DNA of 43,568 bases from the NCBI GenBank assembly GCA_016188575.1, contig JACPHN010000163.1:1-43568 (forward strand), written 5' to 3'. Source of the stretch: Candidatus Schekmanbacteria bacterium (GTDB lineage Bacteria > CSSED10-310 > JACPHN01). Below are positions 8,023-15,546 of this stretch, one piece after another. The translations under genes and the position numbers were made by a program. The notes below the pieces were generated by a model. The model was not told the origin of the DNA. It ran no database searches and was given only the letters and a program-made list of their open reading frames with translations. Position 1 is the stretch's first letter, and the number at the start of each line of letters is the position of its first letter.

Positions 8023-8719
8023 TCATTGCGGTTGCGGAGATGGTGGTGTGGTGACGGTCGAGGTGCACGAGCGGATCCTGGCCAGCAACGAGCGGGCGGC
8101 GGCTCACAACCGAGCGCACTGGCTCAGGGAGCACGTGGTCGCGGTAAACCTGATGGGATCGCCAGGCGCCGGAAAGACGGCGCTTCTCGAGGCGACCGCG
8201 CGGGCGGCGGGAGGCCGTCTTCGGCTTGCCGCTCTCGCCGGCGATCTGGCCACCGACCGCGACGCCGAACGGCTGCGAGCGGCCGACATCCCAGCGGTCT
8301 CGATCACGACTGGCTCGGCCTGCCACCTCGATGCGGCCCTCGTGCACTCCGCGCTGCACGATCCGCCCTGGCACGGAGCGATTGATCTGCTGTTCATGGA
8401 GAACGTAGGAAACCTCGTCTGCCCGGCCGTCTACGACCTCGGCGAGGCCGCCCGCGTGGTCGCGCTCTCGGTCACCGAAGGCGAGGACAAGCCGCTCAAG
8501 TATCCCGTCATGTTCCACAAGGCCGACGTGGTCCTGCTGACCAAGATCGACCTCCTGCCCTTGCTGCCGGACATCAGCATCGAGCGGATCCGGGACGCTC
8601 TCGCGCACGTCATGCCGGAACCTCTGCTCTTGCCACTGTCCGCGCGGACCGGAGAAGGCATCTCGAGCTGGCTCGACTGGCTCGATGAGCGCCGCCGGCG
8701 CCTGTTCGGCGACGAATAG
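8015..8719 (+). CDS. hypB: Hydrogenase nickel incorporation GTPase HypB
   Basis: A 234-residue SIMIBI-class GTPase that drives nickel delivery to the hydrogenase. It starts MCDHCGCGD, the N-terminal high-affinity nickel motif, overlapping hypA by 8 nt. The P-loop is GSPGAGKT. Metal-binding residues in the G domain are seen in TGSACHLDA and NVGNLVCPA, and the guanine-specificity motif is TKID. There is no long His-rich storage stretch. The remaining maturation genes hypC, hypD, hypE and hypF are absent here and must lie elsewhere for an active enzyme. Confidence 0.95.
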   Translation: MCDHCGCGDGGVVTVEVHERILASNERAAAHNRAHWLREHVVAVNLMGSPGAGKTALLEATARAAGGRLRLAALAGDLATDRDAERLRAADIPAVSITTGSACHLDAALVHSALHDPPWHGAIDLLFMENVGNLVCPAVYDLGEAARVVALSVTEGEDKPLKYPVMFHKADVVLLTKIDLLPLLPDISIERIRDALAHVMPEPLLLPLSARTGEGISSWLDWLDERRRRLFGDE

Positions 8720-8764
8720 GTCGAAAGTGCTCTCGCAGCTCGACGAGCTGCTCGCGCTCATCCC

Positions 8765-8810
8765 TTCGTCAGCCGGTCCAAAACCCCGCCATTCAGGGCG
8801 GAATCGCCGC
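8765..8810. repeat. Left copy of a 46-bp inverted repeat
   Basis: These 46 bases match the reverse complement of 14498-14543 at 45 of 46 positions; the single mismatch is A versus G at the 16th base. It contains a small hairpin (CCGCC, loop ATTCAG, GGCGG). It lies between the convergent ends of hypB (8719) and the gene ending at 8814, so it may also help end transcription. Confidence 0.9.
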
Positions 8811-8813
8811 GGC

Positions 8814-9386
8814 TCACCACGCGTATTGCTCTTCCAGGCCGCACAGCTCGTCGACGCGGCGTTGGACGATGGCGCTGCGGTTTTCCTTCCGCTTTTTTTG
8901 CAGCTCGGTGAGCCGGGCGAGCTCGGCCTGCAGGTGCTGGATCTCCTGGGCGCGCCGCTGCTCGCGCAAGTCGAAGAGGTTGCCCACGAGCTCCTCGAGC
9001 TGCTTTTTTACGCGGAGACGCTCGCCCTCATCCGCTGCCTGGCGGTACTGGAAACCGAGCTCCGACATTTTTGCGTCCATGCTTCGCTCCTGAACAGCGA
9101 GGCGAAACGCCTCCGGATCTTCCCGCTTTAGCATCGCCAGATGCTCCTTTTCGCGCAGCGCGTCGCGCAGCATAAGGTCGAGCTGGTGCGGCTGCTCGCG
9201 TCGCAGTGCCTCGAGCTCATTACGCCGCTCGGGCACGCCATTCATCAGGAACTCGAGTGCCTCCGCTCGCTCCTGGTCCGAGAGCTCGCTGTGCTGAGGC
9301 GCCGCGGGCTGCTCGCCGCGTGCGGCGCTGACCGCGGTCACTGCCACGGCCAGACCCAGGGCCATCGCAATCCACATTCTTGTCAT
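8814..9386 (-). CDS. Secreted coiled-coil protein of a sigma/anti-sigma operon
   Basis: A 190-residue protein with a clear signal peptide (MTRMWIAMALGLAVAVTAV, cleavage near AARGEQ). The rest is almost wholly charged and helical, with heptad-like Leu spacing (QHLQAELARLTELQKK) typical of a coiled coil. GGAGGG lies 7 nt upstream of the ATG. It is the third gene after the sigma factor and anti-sigma factor, 38 nt after the latter, so it is probably periplasmic and co-expressed. I do not recognise a named family. A periplasmic sensor or Spy/CpxP-like chaperone is a possible analogy from size and helicity only. Confidence 0.7.
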   Translation of the reverse strand: MTRMWIAMALGLAVAVTAVSAARGEQPAAPQHSELSDQERAEALEFLMNGVPERRNELEALRREQPHQLDLMLRDALREKEHLAMLKREDPEAFRLAVQERSMDAKMSELGFQYRQAADEGERLRVKKQLEELVGNLFDLREQRRAQEIQHLQAELARLTELQKKRKENRSAIVQRRVDELCGLEEQYAW

Positions 9387-9424
9387 TTCGCGACCCTCCC
9401 GTGTTGGTCAAGACTCTTTCGCGT

Positions 9425-10021
9425 CTACGATTCCGGCGCCTGTGCTTGTTCGAGGCGCGCCCGCACGGCGCGCAGCGCCGCGTCGATGGAACCCGTGCCA
9501 GCGTCTGCCTGGAGGCCGCCGCCCCCGGTCTTCAGGTAGCCCACGCGAGCGGAAAGCGCCGCGAAGTCCGCCTCGCCCGCGTCCCAGGCGAGCTCCGGGT
9601 CGGGGATTCTTCCCGGCACCTGCGGCGCCTGCGGCGCCGGACCACCCTGGCGCGGGCAGGGCGCCTCTCTGGCAACGAGCACTGCCACGGATACCACCGC
9701 CGCCGCCGCGACGAGGCGCTGGCAGGCAACCGCTTGCCGCCACCACCGTCGCGGCTGCTCGTGCCGGAACCCGGCGACAGCACGTTCCGCCGCGGCCCGC
9801 TCCGCCGCGGCGCGCAGCAGCTCCCGGCGCCCCGCCGCCAGCTCACCGAAGTCGAGCACAGACAGCGCCGCCATCGCCTCCTGCATCTCCAGGACCGCGC
9901 GGGTGCACGCTTTACAAGTGGCCCGGTGGCGTTTGAAGCGCCACCGTGAAAATGCCCCGAGCTCTCCGGCGGCGAATTGCGTGGCCCACGCCACGCCCTT
10001 CTCGCAGTGCTCCGTGCTCAT
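9425..10021 (-). CDS. Anti-sigma factor with HxxxCxxC zinc motif
   Basis: A 198-residue single-pass membrane regulator inferred to hold the neighbouring ECF sigma factor. Near residue 30 is RHRATCKAC, the H-x3-C-x2-C core of the zinc anti-sigma (ZAS) domain. A transmembrane segment (LVAAAAVVSVAVLVA) follows at about 115-130, then a Pro/Gly-rich extracytoplasmic tail. The start MSTEHCEKG was chosen because its ATG overlaps the sigma stop (ATGA), giving translational coupling and a 1:1 pairing. Longer frames upstream run into the sigma gene. Confidence 0.85.
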   Translation of the reverse strand: MSTEHCEKGVAWATQFAAGELGAFSRWRFKRHRATCKACTRAVLEMQEAMAALSVLDFGELAAGRRELLRAAAERAAAERAVAGFRHEQPRRWWRQAVACQRLVAAAAVVSVAVLVAREAPCPRQGGPAPQAPQVPGRIPDPELAWDAGEADFAALSARVGYLKTGGGGLQADAGTGSIDAALRAVRARLEQAQAPES

Positions 10022-10572
10022 TGCAGCACCCCCTGGTAAAACCGGCCAAGAAGCGATCGCAGCTTGCGCAACCCATAATAGGAGCGCCCCAGCGCCGTCC
10101 CCAGGGGGATGCCCGTCTGGCCGGCGATTTCGGCGAACGACAGATCCCCGAAGAAGCGCAACAAAATCACCTCGCGCTGCTCGGCGGGCAGCGCCGCGAG
10201 CGCCTCGAGCACCGCTTCGCGGCACTGCAGCTCTGCGGCGCGGCAGTCCGGGTCTTTTCCCGAGTCCTCTCGCACCGCGCAGTCCAGCTCCGTTGGCTGT
10301 TCGTGCTTGCGGCGGAGGTGATCGATGGCGACATTGCGGGCCACGGTGAAGATGTATGCGCGGAATCGATCCTTTTCCCGGTAGTCGTCGAGGCCGCGAA
10401 TGAAACGCATGAAAGTCTCCTGTACCAGATCTTCGGCCAGAGCGCGATCTCCGACCATGCCGGCGACATAGCCGAGCAGCGGTCGCTGGTAGCGGTTCAT
10501 CAGTGCCTCGAAGGCGGCCGTGTTTCCCCGCTTGTAACCCAGGACAAGCGCTCTGTCGTCAGCGTCGTTCAT
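10018..10572 (-). CDS. ECF-type RNA polymerase sigma factor
   Basis: A 184-residue sigma-70-family factor. Region 2 spans about 20-90 (ALMNRYQRPLLGYV, AEDLVQETFMRFI, FRAYIFTVARNVAIDHLRR). Region 4 spans about 120-175 with the helix-turn-helix (LPAEQREVILLRFFGDLSF, AEIAGQTGIPLGTALGRSYY). The start MNDADD is the first Met before region 2; a much longer upstream extension covers the divergent kinase gene and was rejected. The ribosome site is weak. The anti-sigma gene overlaps the stop. The target promoters are unknown; autoregulation from the 187-bp divergent gap is likely but not shown. Confidence 0.92.
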   Translation of the reverse strand: MNDADDRALVLGYKRGNTAAFEALMNRYQRPLLGYVAGMVGDRALAEDLVQETFMRFIRGLDDYREKDRFRAYIFTVARNVAIDHLRRKHEQPTELDCAVREDSGKDPDCRAAELQCREAVLEALAALPAEQREVILLRFFGDLSFAEIAGQTGIPLGTALGRSYYGLRKLRSLLGRFYQGVLQ

Positions 10573-10638
10573 CAGCTCGGATCCGTGTTCTTGTAGGGTA
10601 ACGGATGGGGCGACGAAATTATTGTACCGCACCGCTCG

Positions 10639-10667
10639 GCGCGCGCGAGATCTGCTTTGCGCGCGCG
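10639..10667. repeat. GC-alternating inverted repeat in a divergent promoter gap
   Basis: GCGCGCGCG at 10639-10647 and at 10659-10667 can pair across an 11-nt spacer. It sits in the 187-bp gap between the sigma gene and the Ser/Thr kinase gene. It may be an operator or simply a compositional run. Confidence 0.35.
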
Positions 10668-10758
10668 GGTGTGCTACAGTGGGCGGACACGGGATTTGTA
10701 CGAGCTTGCCACAGCGTGGCACGCGCCAGCGGCGTGGCAGACCGAGACCAGAGATTGC

Positions 10759-13700
10759 ATGTCCGCAGAGACTCCGCAAAATTTCGGCCGATTTCGCCTG
10801 GAAGAGCGCTTGGGGATGGGCGGCATGGGCATCATCTGGCGCGCCCGCCACGAAGAATCGGGACAGCTCGCGGCCGTCAAGACGGTTACGGGTGTCGAGC
10901 CGGGCATCGTCGGGGGGATTCGCCGCGAAATCCGCGCGCTTGCCGCACTTGATCACCCCGGCATCGTCCGCATTCTGGAGCACGGAATCCAGGACGGTGT
11001 GCCCTGGTACGCGATGGCCTGGCTGCATGGGGAGACCCTGTCGACCTATTGCGGGCGGGAGCTGAGCTGGGCGCACACCGAAGCTGCCACGCCGCGCATG
11101 ACGCTCGGTGGGCTGCAGACTGAGGCCGCGCCGGCGGCCGTTCTGGCGCCGCGACTGGAGGCCGCGAAGGCGGGCGTCTCTGCGCCCTTGGCGGCGGCGC
11201 CGGAGCTCTTGCAGCGAGGAGGCGAGAACAGGCAGCCATCGTGCGACCGCCTGCGCCGGTCGCTCGGGATCGTCCATGCGCTCTGTGGGACACTTGCCTA
11301 CGTGCATGGGGAGGGGCTCGTCCATCGCGACCTGAAGCCCCAGAACGTCATGGTGCTCGCTGGCGGTCGACCCGTGCTCATCGATTTTGGGCTGTCCGGT
11401 GCCTTTCACAGCGCGGGCGGGCGCGATCGGCTCGAGCAGGCGCCGGCGCTTGCTGGCACTTTTGCGTACATGGCGCCGGAGCAGATCCTCGGGGAGGTCG
11501 TGGACGCACGCGCGGACCTCTACGCGGTCGGCTGTATTCTCTACGAGCTCGTCACTGGAACCGTTCCGTTTCCCGGTGAAGCAGCGTCGGCAATGGCGCA
11601 ACATCTGACCCGCGCGCCGATACCGCCGAGGTTACTGGTTACCGATCTTGATCCCGCGCTCGACGAGCTGATTCGCCACCTGCTCGAGAAGGAGCCTCGG
11701 CGGCGGGTGGGCCACGCCGGGGTCATTGCCGCGGAGCTCGAACAGCTCGGGCTCGCGGGCGAAGGCAGTGGGGACGGTAGTGGCGGCGACAGCGGCGATG
11801 GTGACGGCGGGGAGACGGGCGACGGCCGCGGTTGGTCGAGGGCGCCGGCCCCGCTGCCCTACCTGTATCGATCGCGTTGTCTCGGCCGTGAGGCCGCTCT
11901 GGAGGAGCTTGGTCAGCTTCTCGACGAGGCCGGAGCCGGGCGCGGCGCCGTCGTGTGTATCTCTGGGGAGAGCGGCATGGGAAAGACCCGCCTCTTGCAC
12001 GAAATCGGCCGGCGCTGTGCCTTCGAGCGCGTGACGTTTCTCTTCGGGAGCTGTCTGCCGGGGAGACAGGCAGCGCTGGATGGCCTGCGAGAGCCGCTGC
12101 GCCAGCTCGCGGACCTTTGCCGGAGCAGGTCGCAGGCGCAGCGGGACGAGCTGCTGGGCCCTCGCGCCAGGTCGCTCGCCGCATACGAGCCCGCCTTCGC
12201 GGACCTGGCTCCAGTGACCGCGACCCCCACTGCCGCCGCCGGCACCGCGCTCGGAGCAGAGGCTGGGCGACTCGCCCTCTACGCCGACCTCGCCGAGGTG
12301 TTGGGCGCTCTATCCGCGGACCGGACGGTCGTGCTCGCGCTCGACGACAGCGACGCCGCAGACTCGCTCACGGCCGGATTCTTGTCGTACGTGGCCGAGC
12401 GGGGAATCGCCGAAGGCCATCGCCTGCTCGTGCTGACCACCAGCAACAGCGGCGGGGAAGACGGGAGATGGGGGCGGCGCGGGCCCGCGGTGTGCGCGGG
12501 GATTCGTTATCTTGCGCTGTCGGCACTCGAAGATCGCGCGGTAACGCAGATGGTCGGCGACATGTTGGCGCTGGACCCGGTGCCAGCCGTGTTCGGCAGC
12601 TTCCTGGCGCGGCTCGCCGGCGGCAACCCCTATTTCGCCGCCGAATACCTCCGCATGGCGATGGAAATCGGCACGTTATGGCGTGACCGAACGGGTGTTT
12701 GGCAGATCGGCGAACCGAGCTCCGCGGAGGCCACGGCGGATTGCCTGGCGAATTTGCCGATGCCGACGCGACTGGCGGAGCTCGTCCTTGGACGCCTTGC
12801 CGCGCTGGGCGACCGGGAGATCGAGATGTCCCGTATGGTCGCGCTCCTGGGCGGTGAGGCGTCGCTGGCGCTCCTCGCGACCGCGCTTGGGCTGGCGGAG
12901 TCGGCGCTGCTCGACACGCTCGACCAGACCGTTCGCAGAGGCATCCTCACGGATGACGGTCAGGGACGGGTGCGGTTTGTCCACGCACAGGCCCGGGCGC
13001 TTTCGCTGAGCGCGCTGCCGGACAGCGACCGCAGGGCGCTGCACCGCCGCCTGGGCGCGGCCATCGAGTCGGTATTTTCCGATTGTCTCGCAGCTCATGC
13101 CGCGGATTTGGCAAGGCAGTGGGACGCGGCTGAGGAGCGGGAGCGGTGCGTCCCGTGGTATCTGGTCGCGGCCCGGCAAGCGCGCTCGCGACACGCCTAC
13201 GAGGAGGCGCGGACCTGCTACCTGCGCTACTTGGAGCTTGCCGGGGCGGGCGAGCGGGCGACCCTGGTTGCGGTGGGAAACGAGCTTGCGGGTACGGTGC
13301 TGTGGGTTTTGGGCCGTTCCGAAGAAGCGCTCGCGCTGCTGGAGCAATCGCTGGGCGTGGCGCGGGAGCTCGGCGCGGCCGACCTGGAAGCTGAGACGTT
13401 GCGCGCGCTGGGGCGCGTCCACTGGCGGCGCGGCGAGCTGGATCGCGCGGAGTCGCTGTGGGCGGCGGCGCTCGTGCTGGCGCGCGGGCTCGGGGATCGG
13501 CTCGGCGAAGGCATGGCTCTCGGGAACCTCGGCATTCTCTATCACAACCGCGGCCGCCATAAGGATGCTCAGCACTGCTACGAGCAGGCCTTCGCGCTCG
13601 CGCACGGCGCCGGCGATCGGCACGGGGAGGCGACCTCGCTTGGGAATCTGGCCATCCTGGCGCACGAGCGCAGTGAGGACGAGAAGGCAGAGGGGCTTTC

Positions 13701-14190
13701 ACGGCGGGCGCTTGCGGCGTTTCGCGCCTTGGGCGACCGGCTCGGCGAAGGCGTGACGCTCGGCAATCTCGCCGATCTGGCGCGGAACCAGGGCCGGGTG
13801 GACGAGGCGCGAGCGCTCTACGAAGCCGCGCTGCGGCTGTATCGCGAGGTCGGTGACCGGCGATTCACCGGCATCCACACGGTTTCCCTGGCGAGCTTGG
13901 AGCGGAGCGACGGCAATCTGGCGCTGGCGCGCGCTCTCGTGGACGCGGCGCGCGGGTGCCTGCGCAAGGCGGCCGATCCGGTCCGCCGTATGCTGGGGGA
14001 CTGCGAGCATGCCCACCTGGTGCTCGAGGAGCTGGGCGCGGCGGGTGTTGCCGAGGCGAGCGCGGTGCTGGAGCAGGCGCAGCGGCTCGCCGGCGATCTC
14101 GGCGCCGAGCCCGGCAGCGAGCTAGGGCGAGCGACGGCGTCGCTTGCTGCTGCGGTGCAGCGGGAATCCTGGGCGGAGAGCGCATCATGA
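10759..14190 (+). CDS. Ser/Thr protein kinase with AAA-type ATPase and TPR tail
   Basis: A 1143-residue signalling protein. The N-terminal Hanks-type kinase has a Gly loop GMGGMG (20-24), Lys41 in AAVKTV, HRDLKPQN (His189 to Asn196), DFG at 209-211 and MAPEQ. About 65 Ala-rich residues (roughly 105-165) are inserted between the hinge and the catalytic loop, which is unusual. A Gly/Asp linker (GSGDGSGGDSGDGDGG) leads to a STAND/AAA-like ATPase with P-loop GESGMGKT at about 403. The last 350 residues are TPR-like (LGNLGILYHNRGRHKDAQ, LGNLADLARNQGRVDEAR). There is no transmembrane segment. Layout resembles PknK-type kinases. The start MSAETPQ was chosen because the conserved kinase follows at once. 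It is divergent from the sigma operon. Confidence 0.9.
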   Translation: MSAETPQNFGRFRLEERLGMGGMGIIWRARHEESGQLAAVKTVTGVEPGIVGGIRREIRALAALDHPGIVRILEHGIQDGVPWYAMAWLHGETLSTYCGRELSWAHTEAATPRMTLGGLQTEAAPAAVLAPRLEAAKAGVSAPLAAAPELLQRGGENRQPSCDRLRRSLGIVHALCGTLAYVHGEGLVHRDLKPQNVMVLAGGRPVLIDFGLSGAFHSAGGRDRLEQAPALAGTFAYMAPEQILGEVVDARADLYAVGCILYELVTGTVPFPGEAASAMAQHLTRAPIPPRLLVTDLDPALDELIRHLLEKEPRRRVGHAGVIAAELEQLGLAGEGSGDGSGGDSGDGDGGETGDGRGWSRAPAPLPYLYRSRCLGREAALEELGQLLDEAGAGRGAVVCISGESGMGKTRLLHEIGRRCAFERVTFLFGSCLPGRQAALDGLREPLRQLADLCRSRSQAQRDELLGPRARSLAAYEPAFADLAPVTATPTAAAGTALGAEAGRLALYADLAEVLGALSADRTVVLALDDSDAADSLTAGFLSYVAERGIAEGHRLLVLTTSNSGGEDGRWGRRGPAVCAGIRYLALSALEDRAVTQMVGDMLALDPVPAVFGSFLARLAGGNPYFAAEYLRMAMEIGTLWRDRTGVWQIGEPSSAEATADCLANLPMPTRLAELVLGRLAALGDREIEMSRMVALLGGEASLALLATALGLAESALLDTLDQTVRRGILTDDGQGRVRFVHAQARALSLSALPDSDRRALHRRLGAAIESVFSDCLAAHAADLARQWDAAEERERCVPWYLVAARQARSRHAYEEARTCYLRYLELAGAGERATLVAVGNELAGTVLWVLGRSEEALALLEQSLGVARELGAADLEAETLRALGRVHWRRGELDRAESLWAAALVLARGLGDRLGEGMALGNLGILYHNRGRHKDAQHCYEQAFALAHGAGDRHGEATSLGNLAILAHERSEDEKAEGLSRRALAAFRALGDRLGEGVTLGNLADLARNQGRVDEARALYEAALRLYREVGDRRFTGIHTVSLASLERSDGNLALARALVDAARGCLRKAADPVRRMLGDCEHAHLVLEELGAAGVAEASAVLEQAQRLAGDLGAEPGSELGRATASLAAAVQRESWAESAS

Positions 14191-14192
14191 AG

Positions 14193-14243
14193 ACCCCCCA
14201 CTTCACCTCCGCCGCAAGCGGGGGGAGGGGGTGAACAGATACG
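14193..14243 (+). repeat. REP-like palindromic repeat, copy 3
   Basis: It contains CCCCCCACTTCACCTCC, CGCAAGCGGGGGGAGGG and GTGAACAGATACG. It is the fullest copy and links copy 1 (shared GTGA(A/G)CAGATACG end) with copies 2 and 4 (shared CCCCCCAC and core). It begins 3 nt after the kinase stop. Confidence 0.65.
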
Positions 14244-14270
14244 GCGGTGGATCCAGGTCGCGCCCCCGTG

Positions 14271-14300
14271 TTGACAACGCGTGCCGTGGCGCCTCATAAT
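14271..14300 (+). promoter_or_regulatory. Sigma-70-type promoter upstream of nadA
   Basis: TTGACA at 14271-14276, an 18-nt spacer and CATAAT at 14295-14300. Transcription from here would give a leader of about 270 nt before nadA. The leader holds a repeated CGCCTGCCGCTG block and two tandem hairpins. Confidence 0.6.
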
Positions 14301-14471
14301 TCACTTCTCGAGCGCGCTGGGGGCGGACCCGGGTCTCGGGGATCACGCCTGCCGCTGACCCCGCGGTTCCCACACGGCGCCGCGCCTGCCGCTGTCCCGG
14401 CCCGATAACCCCGCGGGGGCGCGCACGAGCAGGCATTTATGCGCCAGCCACGCCGACTGGCGACCAATAAG

Positions 14472-14543
14472 GATGCCGGCCTTCAGGCCGGGGTTCCGCG
14501 GCGATTCCGCCCTGAATGGCGGGGTTTCGGACCGGCTGACGAA
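14472..14543. repeat. Two tandem hairpins with the right copy of the 46-bp inverted repeat
   Basis: First hairpin: CCGGCC, loop TTCA, GGCCGG (about 14477-14492). Second: CCGCC, loop CTGAAT, GGCGG, within 14498-14543, which is the reverse-complement partner of 8765-8810 (45 of 46 bases). Tandem GC hairpins of this kind are known at ends of IS200/IS605-type elements and as REP units. No transposase or TnpB gene is present, so any link is inference. Confidence 0.7.
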
Positions 14544-14574
14544 TGGTTAACCCATTTTCATGGGAGTTGCTGAC

Positions 14575-15546
14575 ATGACTGCCACCGCCACGGCGGAAAT
14601 GTGCGCCATCATGGACGAAGCAATCGACACCGCGGCGCTGGTCAGCGAGATCAGGACGCTGAAAGCCGCGCGCGACGCGGTGATTCTCGCTCATAACTAC
14701 ATGATTCCCGAGATCTTCCAGGTCGCCGACGTTGTGGGCGACTCGCTCGATCTGTCGCTGCAGGCCGCCAAGGTCGAAAAGCCCGTCATCGTGTTTTGTG
14801 GCGTGCATTTTATGGCGGAGACGGCAAAGCTCGTCAATCCCACCCGCCTCGTGCTCTTGCCGGATCTGCGCGCCGGCTGCAGCCTGGCCGACGCCGCCGA
14901 CGCCACAGACGTCGCCGACCGCATCGACGAGCTGCGTGCGCTCCACGGCGACGACCTCGCCGTGGTGTGCTACGTGAACACGACGGCGGCCGTAAAAGCC
15001 TGCTGTGACGCCTGCTGCACCTCCGCAAACGCACCCGCCATTGTCCGCAAGCTGCCGGCACGAAACATCCTCTTTCTTCCCGACGCCAACCTCGCGGGCT
15101 ACGTGCAGCGGCACGTGCCGGAAAAGAGAATCATCGCCTGGGAGGGGAACTGCTACGTCCATCAGCAGATCGAGCCCGACGAGATCAGGAAGATCCGTGA
15201 CGCGATTCCGGGCATCGTCGTTCTGGTCCACCCCGAGTGCCGGCAGGACGTGTGCGCGCTCGCCGATGCCGTGCTGTCGACCAGCCAGATGGTGGTGGAG
15301 GCGAAGGCGCGGCCGGAAACGGAGTTCCTCGTCGTCACCGAGTGCGGGCTTTCCGGTCGCCTCGAGCTCGAAGTCCCCGAGAAGAGCTTTTATCGCGCAT
15401 GCAAGCTATGCCGCTACATGAAGATGATCTCGCTGGAAAATGTGCGCGATTCGCTGTGGCACCTTCGCCACGCCATCGAGATTCCCGAGGCCGTGGCGGT
15501 CCCGGCGCGGCGGTCCATCGAACGCATGTTTGAGCTCATGCGGTGA
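14575..15546 (+). CDS. nadA: Quinolinate synthase NadA
   Basis: A 323-residue [4Fe-4S] enzyme that condenses iminoaspartate with dihydroxyacetone phosphate to quinolinate, the NAD precursor. Signatures: ILAHNYMIPEIFQVADVVGD, CGVHFMAETAKLV, DLRAGCSLAD, CYVNTTAAVKA, VLVHPEC, and YRACKLCRYMKMISLE, including the three cluster cysteines. The ATG at 14575 is preferred over the one at 14560 because GGGAG (14562-14566) lies 8 nt before it. nadB and nadC are not in the window. Its stop overlaps the GTG start of the next gene. Confidence 0.95.
   Translation: MTATATAEMCAIMDEAIDTAALVSEIRTLKAARDAVILAHNYMIPEIFQVADVVGDSLDLSLQAAKVEKPVIVFCGVHFMAETAKLVNPTRLVLLPDLRAGCSLADAADATDVADRIDELRALHGDDLAVVCYVNTTAAVKACCDACCTSANAPAIVRKLPARNILFLPDANLAGYVQRHVPEKRIIAWEGNCYVHQQIEPDEIRKIRDAIPGIVVLVHPECRQDVCALADAVLSTSQMVVEAKARPETEFLVVTECGLSGRLELEVPEKSFYRACKLCRYMKMISLENVRDSLWHLRHAIEIPEAVAVPARRSIERMFELMR

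Noticed and set aside
10018-11604. A sigma factor extended to 528 codons
   Set aside because: The extension is antisense to the kinase domain; sigma region 2 begins just after Met at 10572.
14300-14574. A definite NAD riboswitch call
   Set aside because: Repeated blocks and hairpins exist, but I could not match the conserved core; kept only as a low-interest observation.
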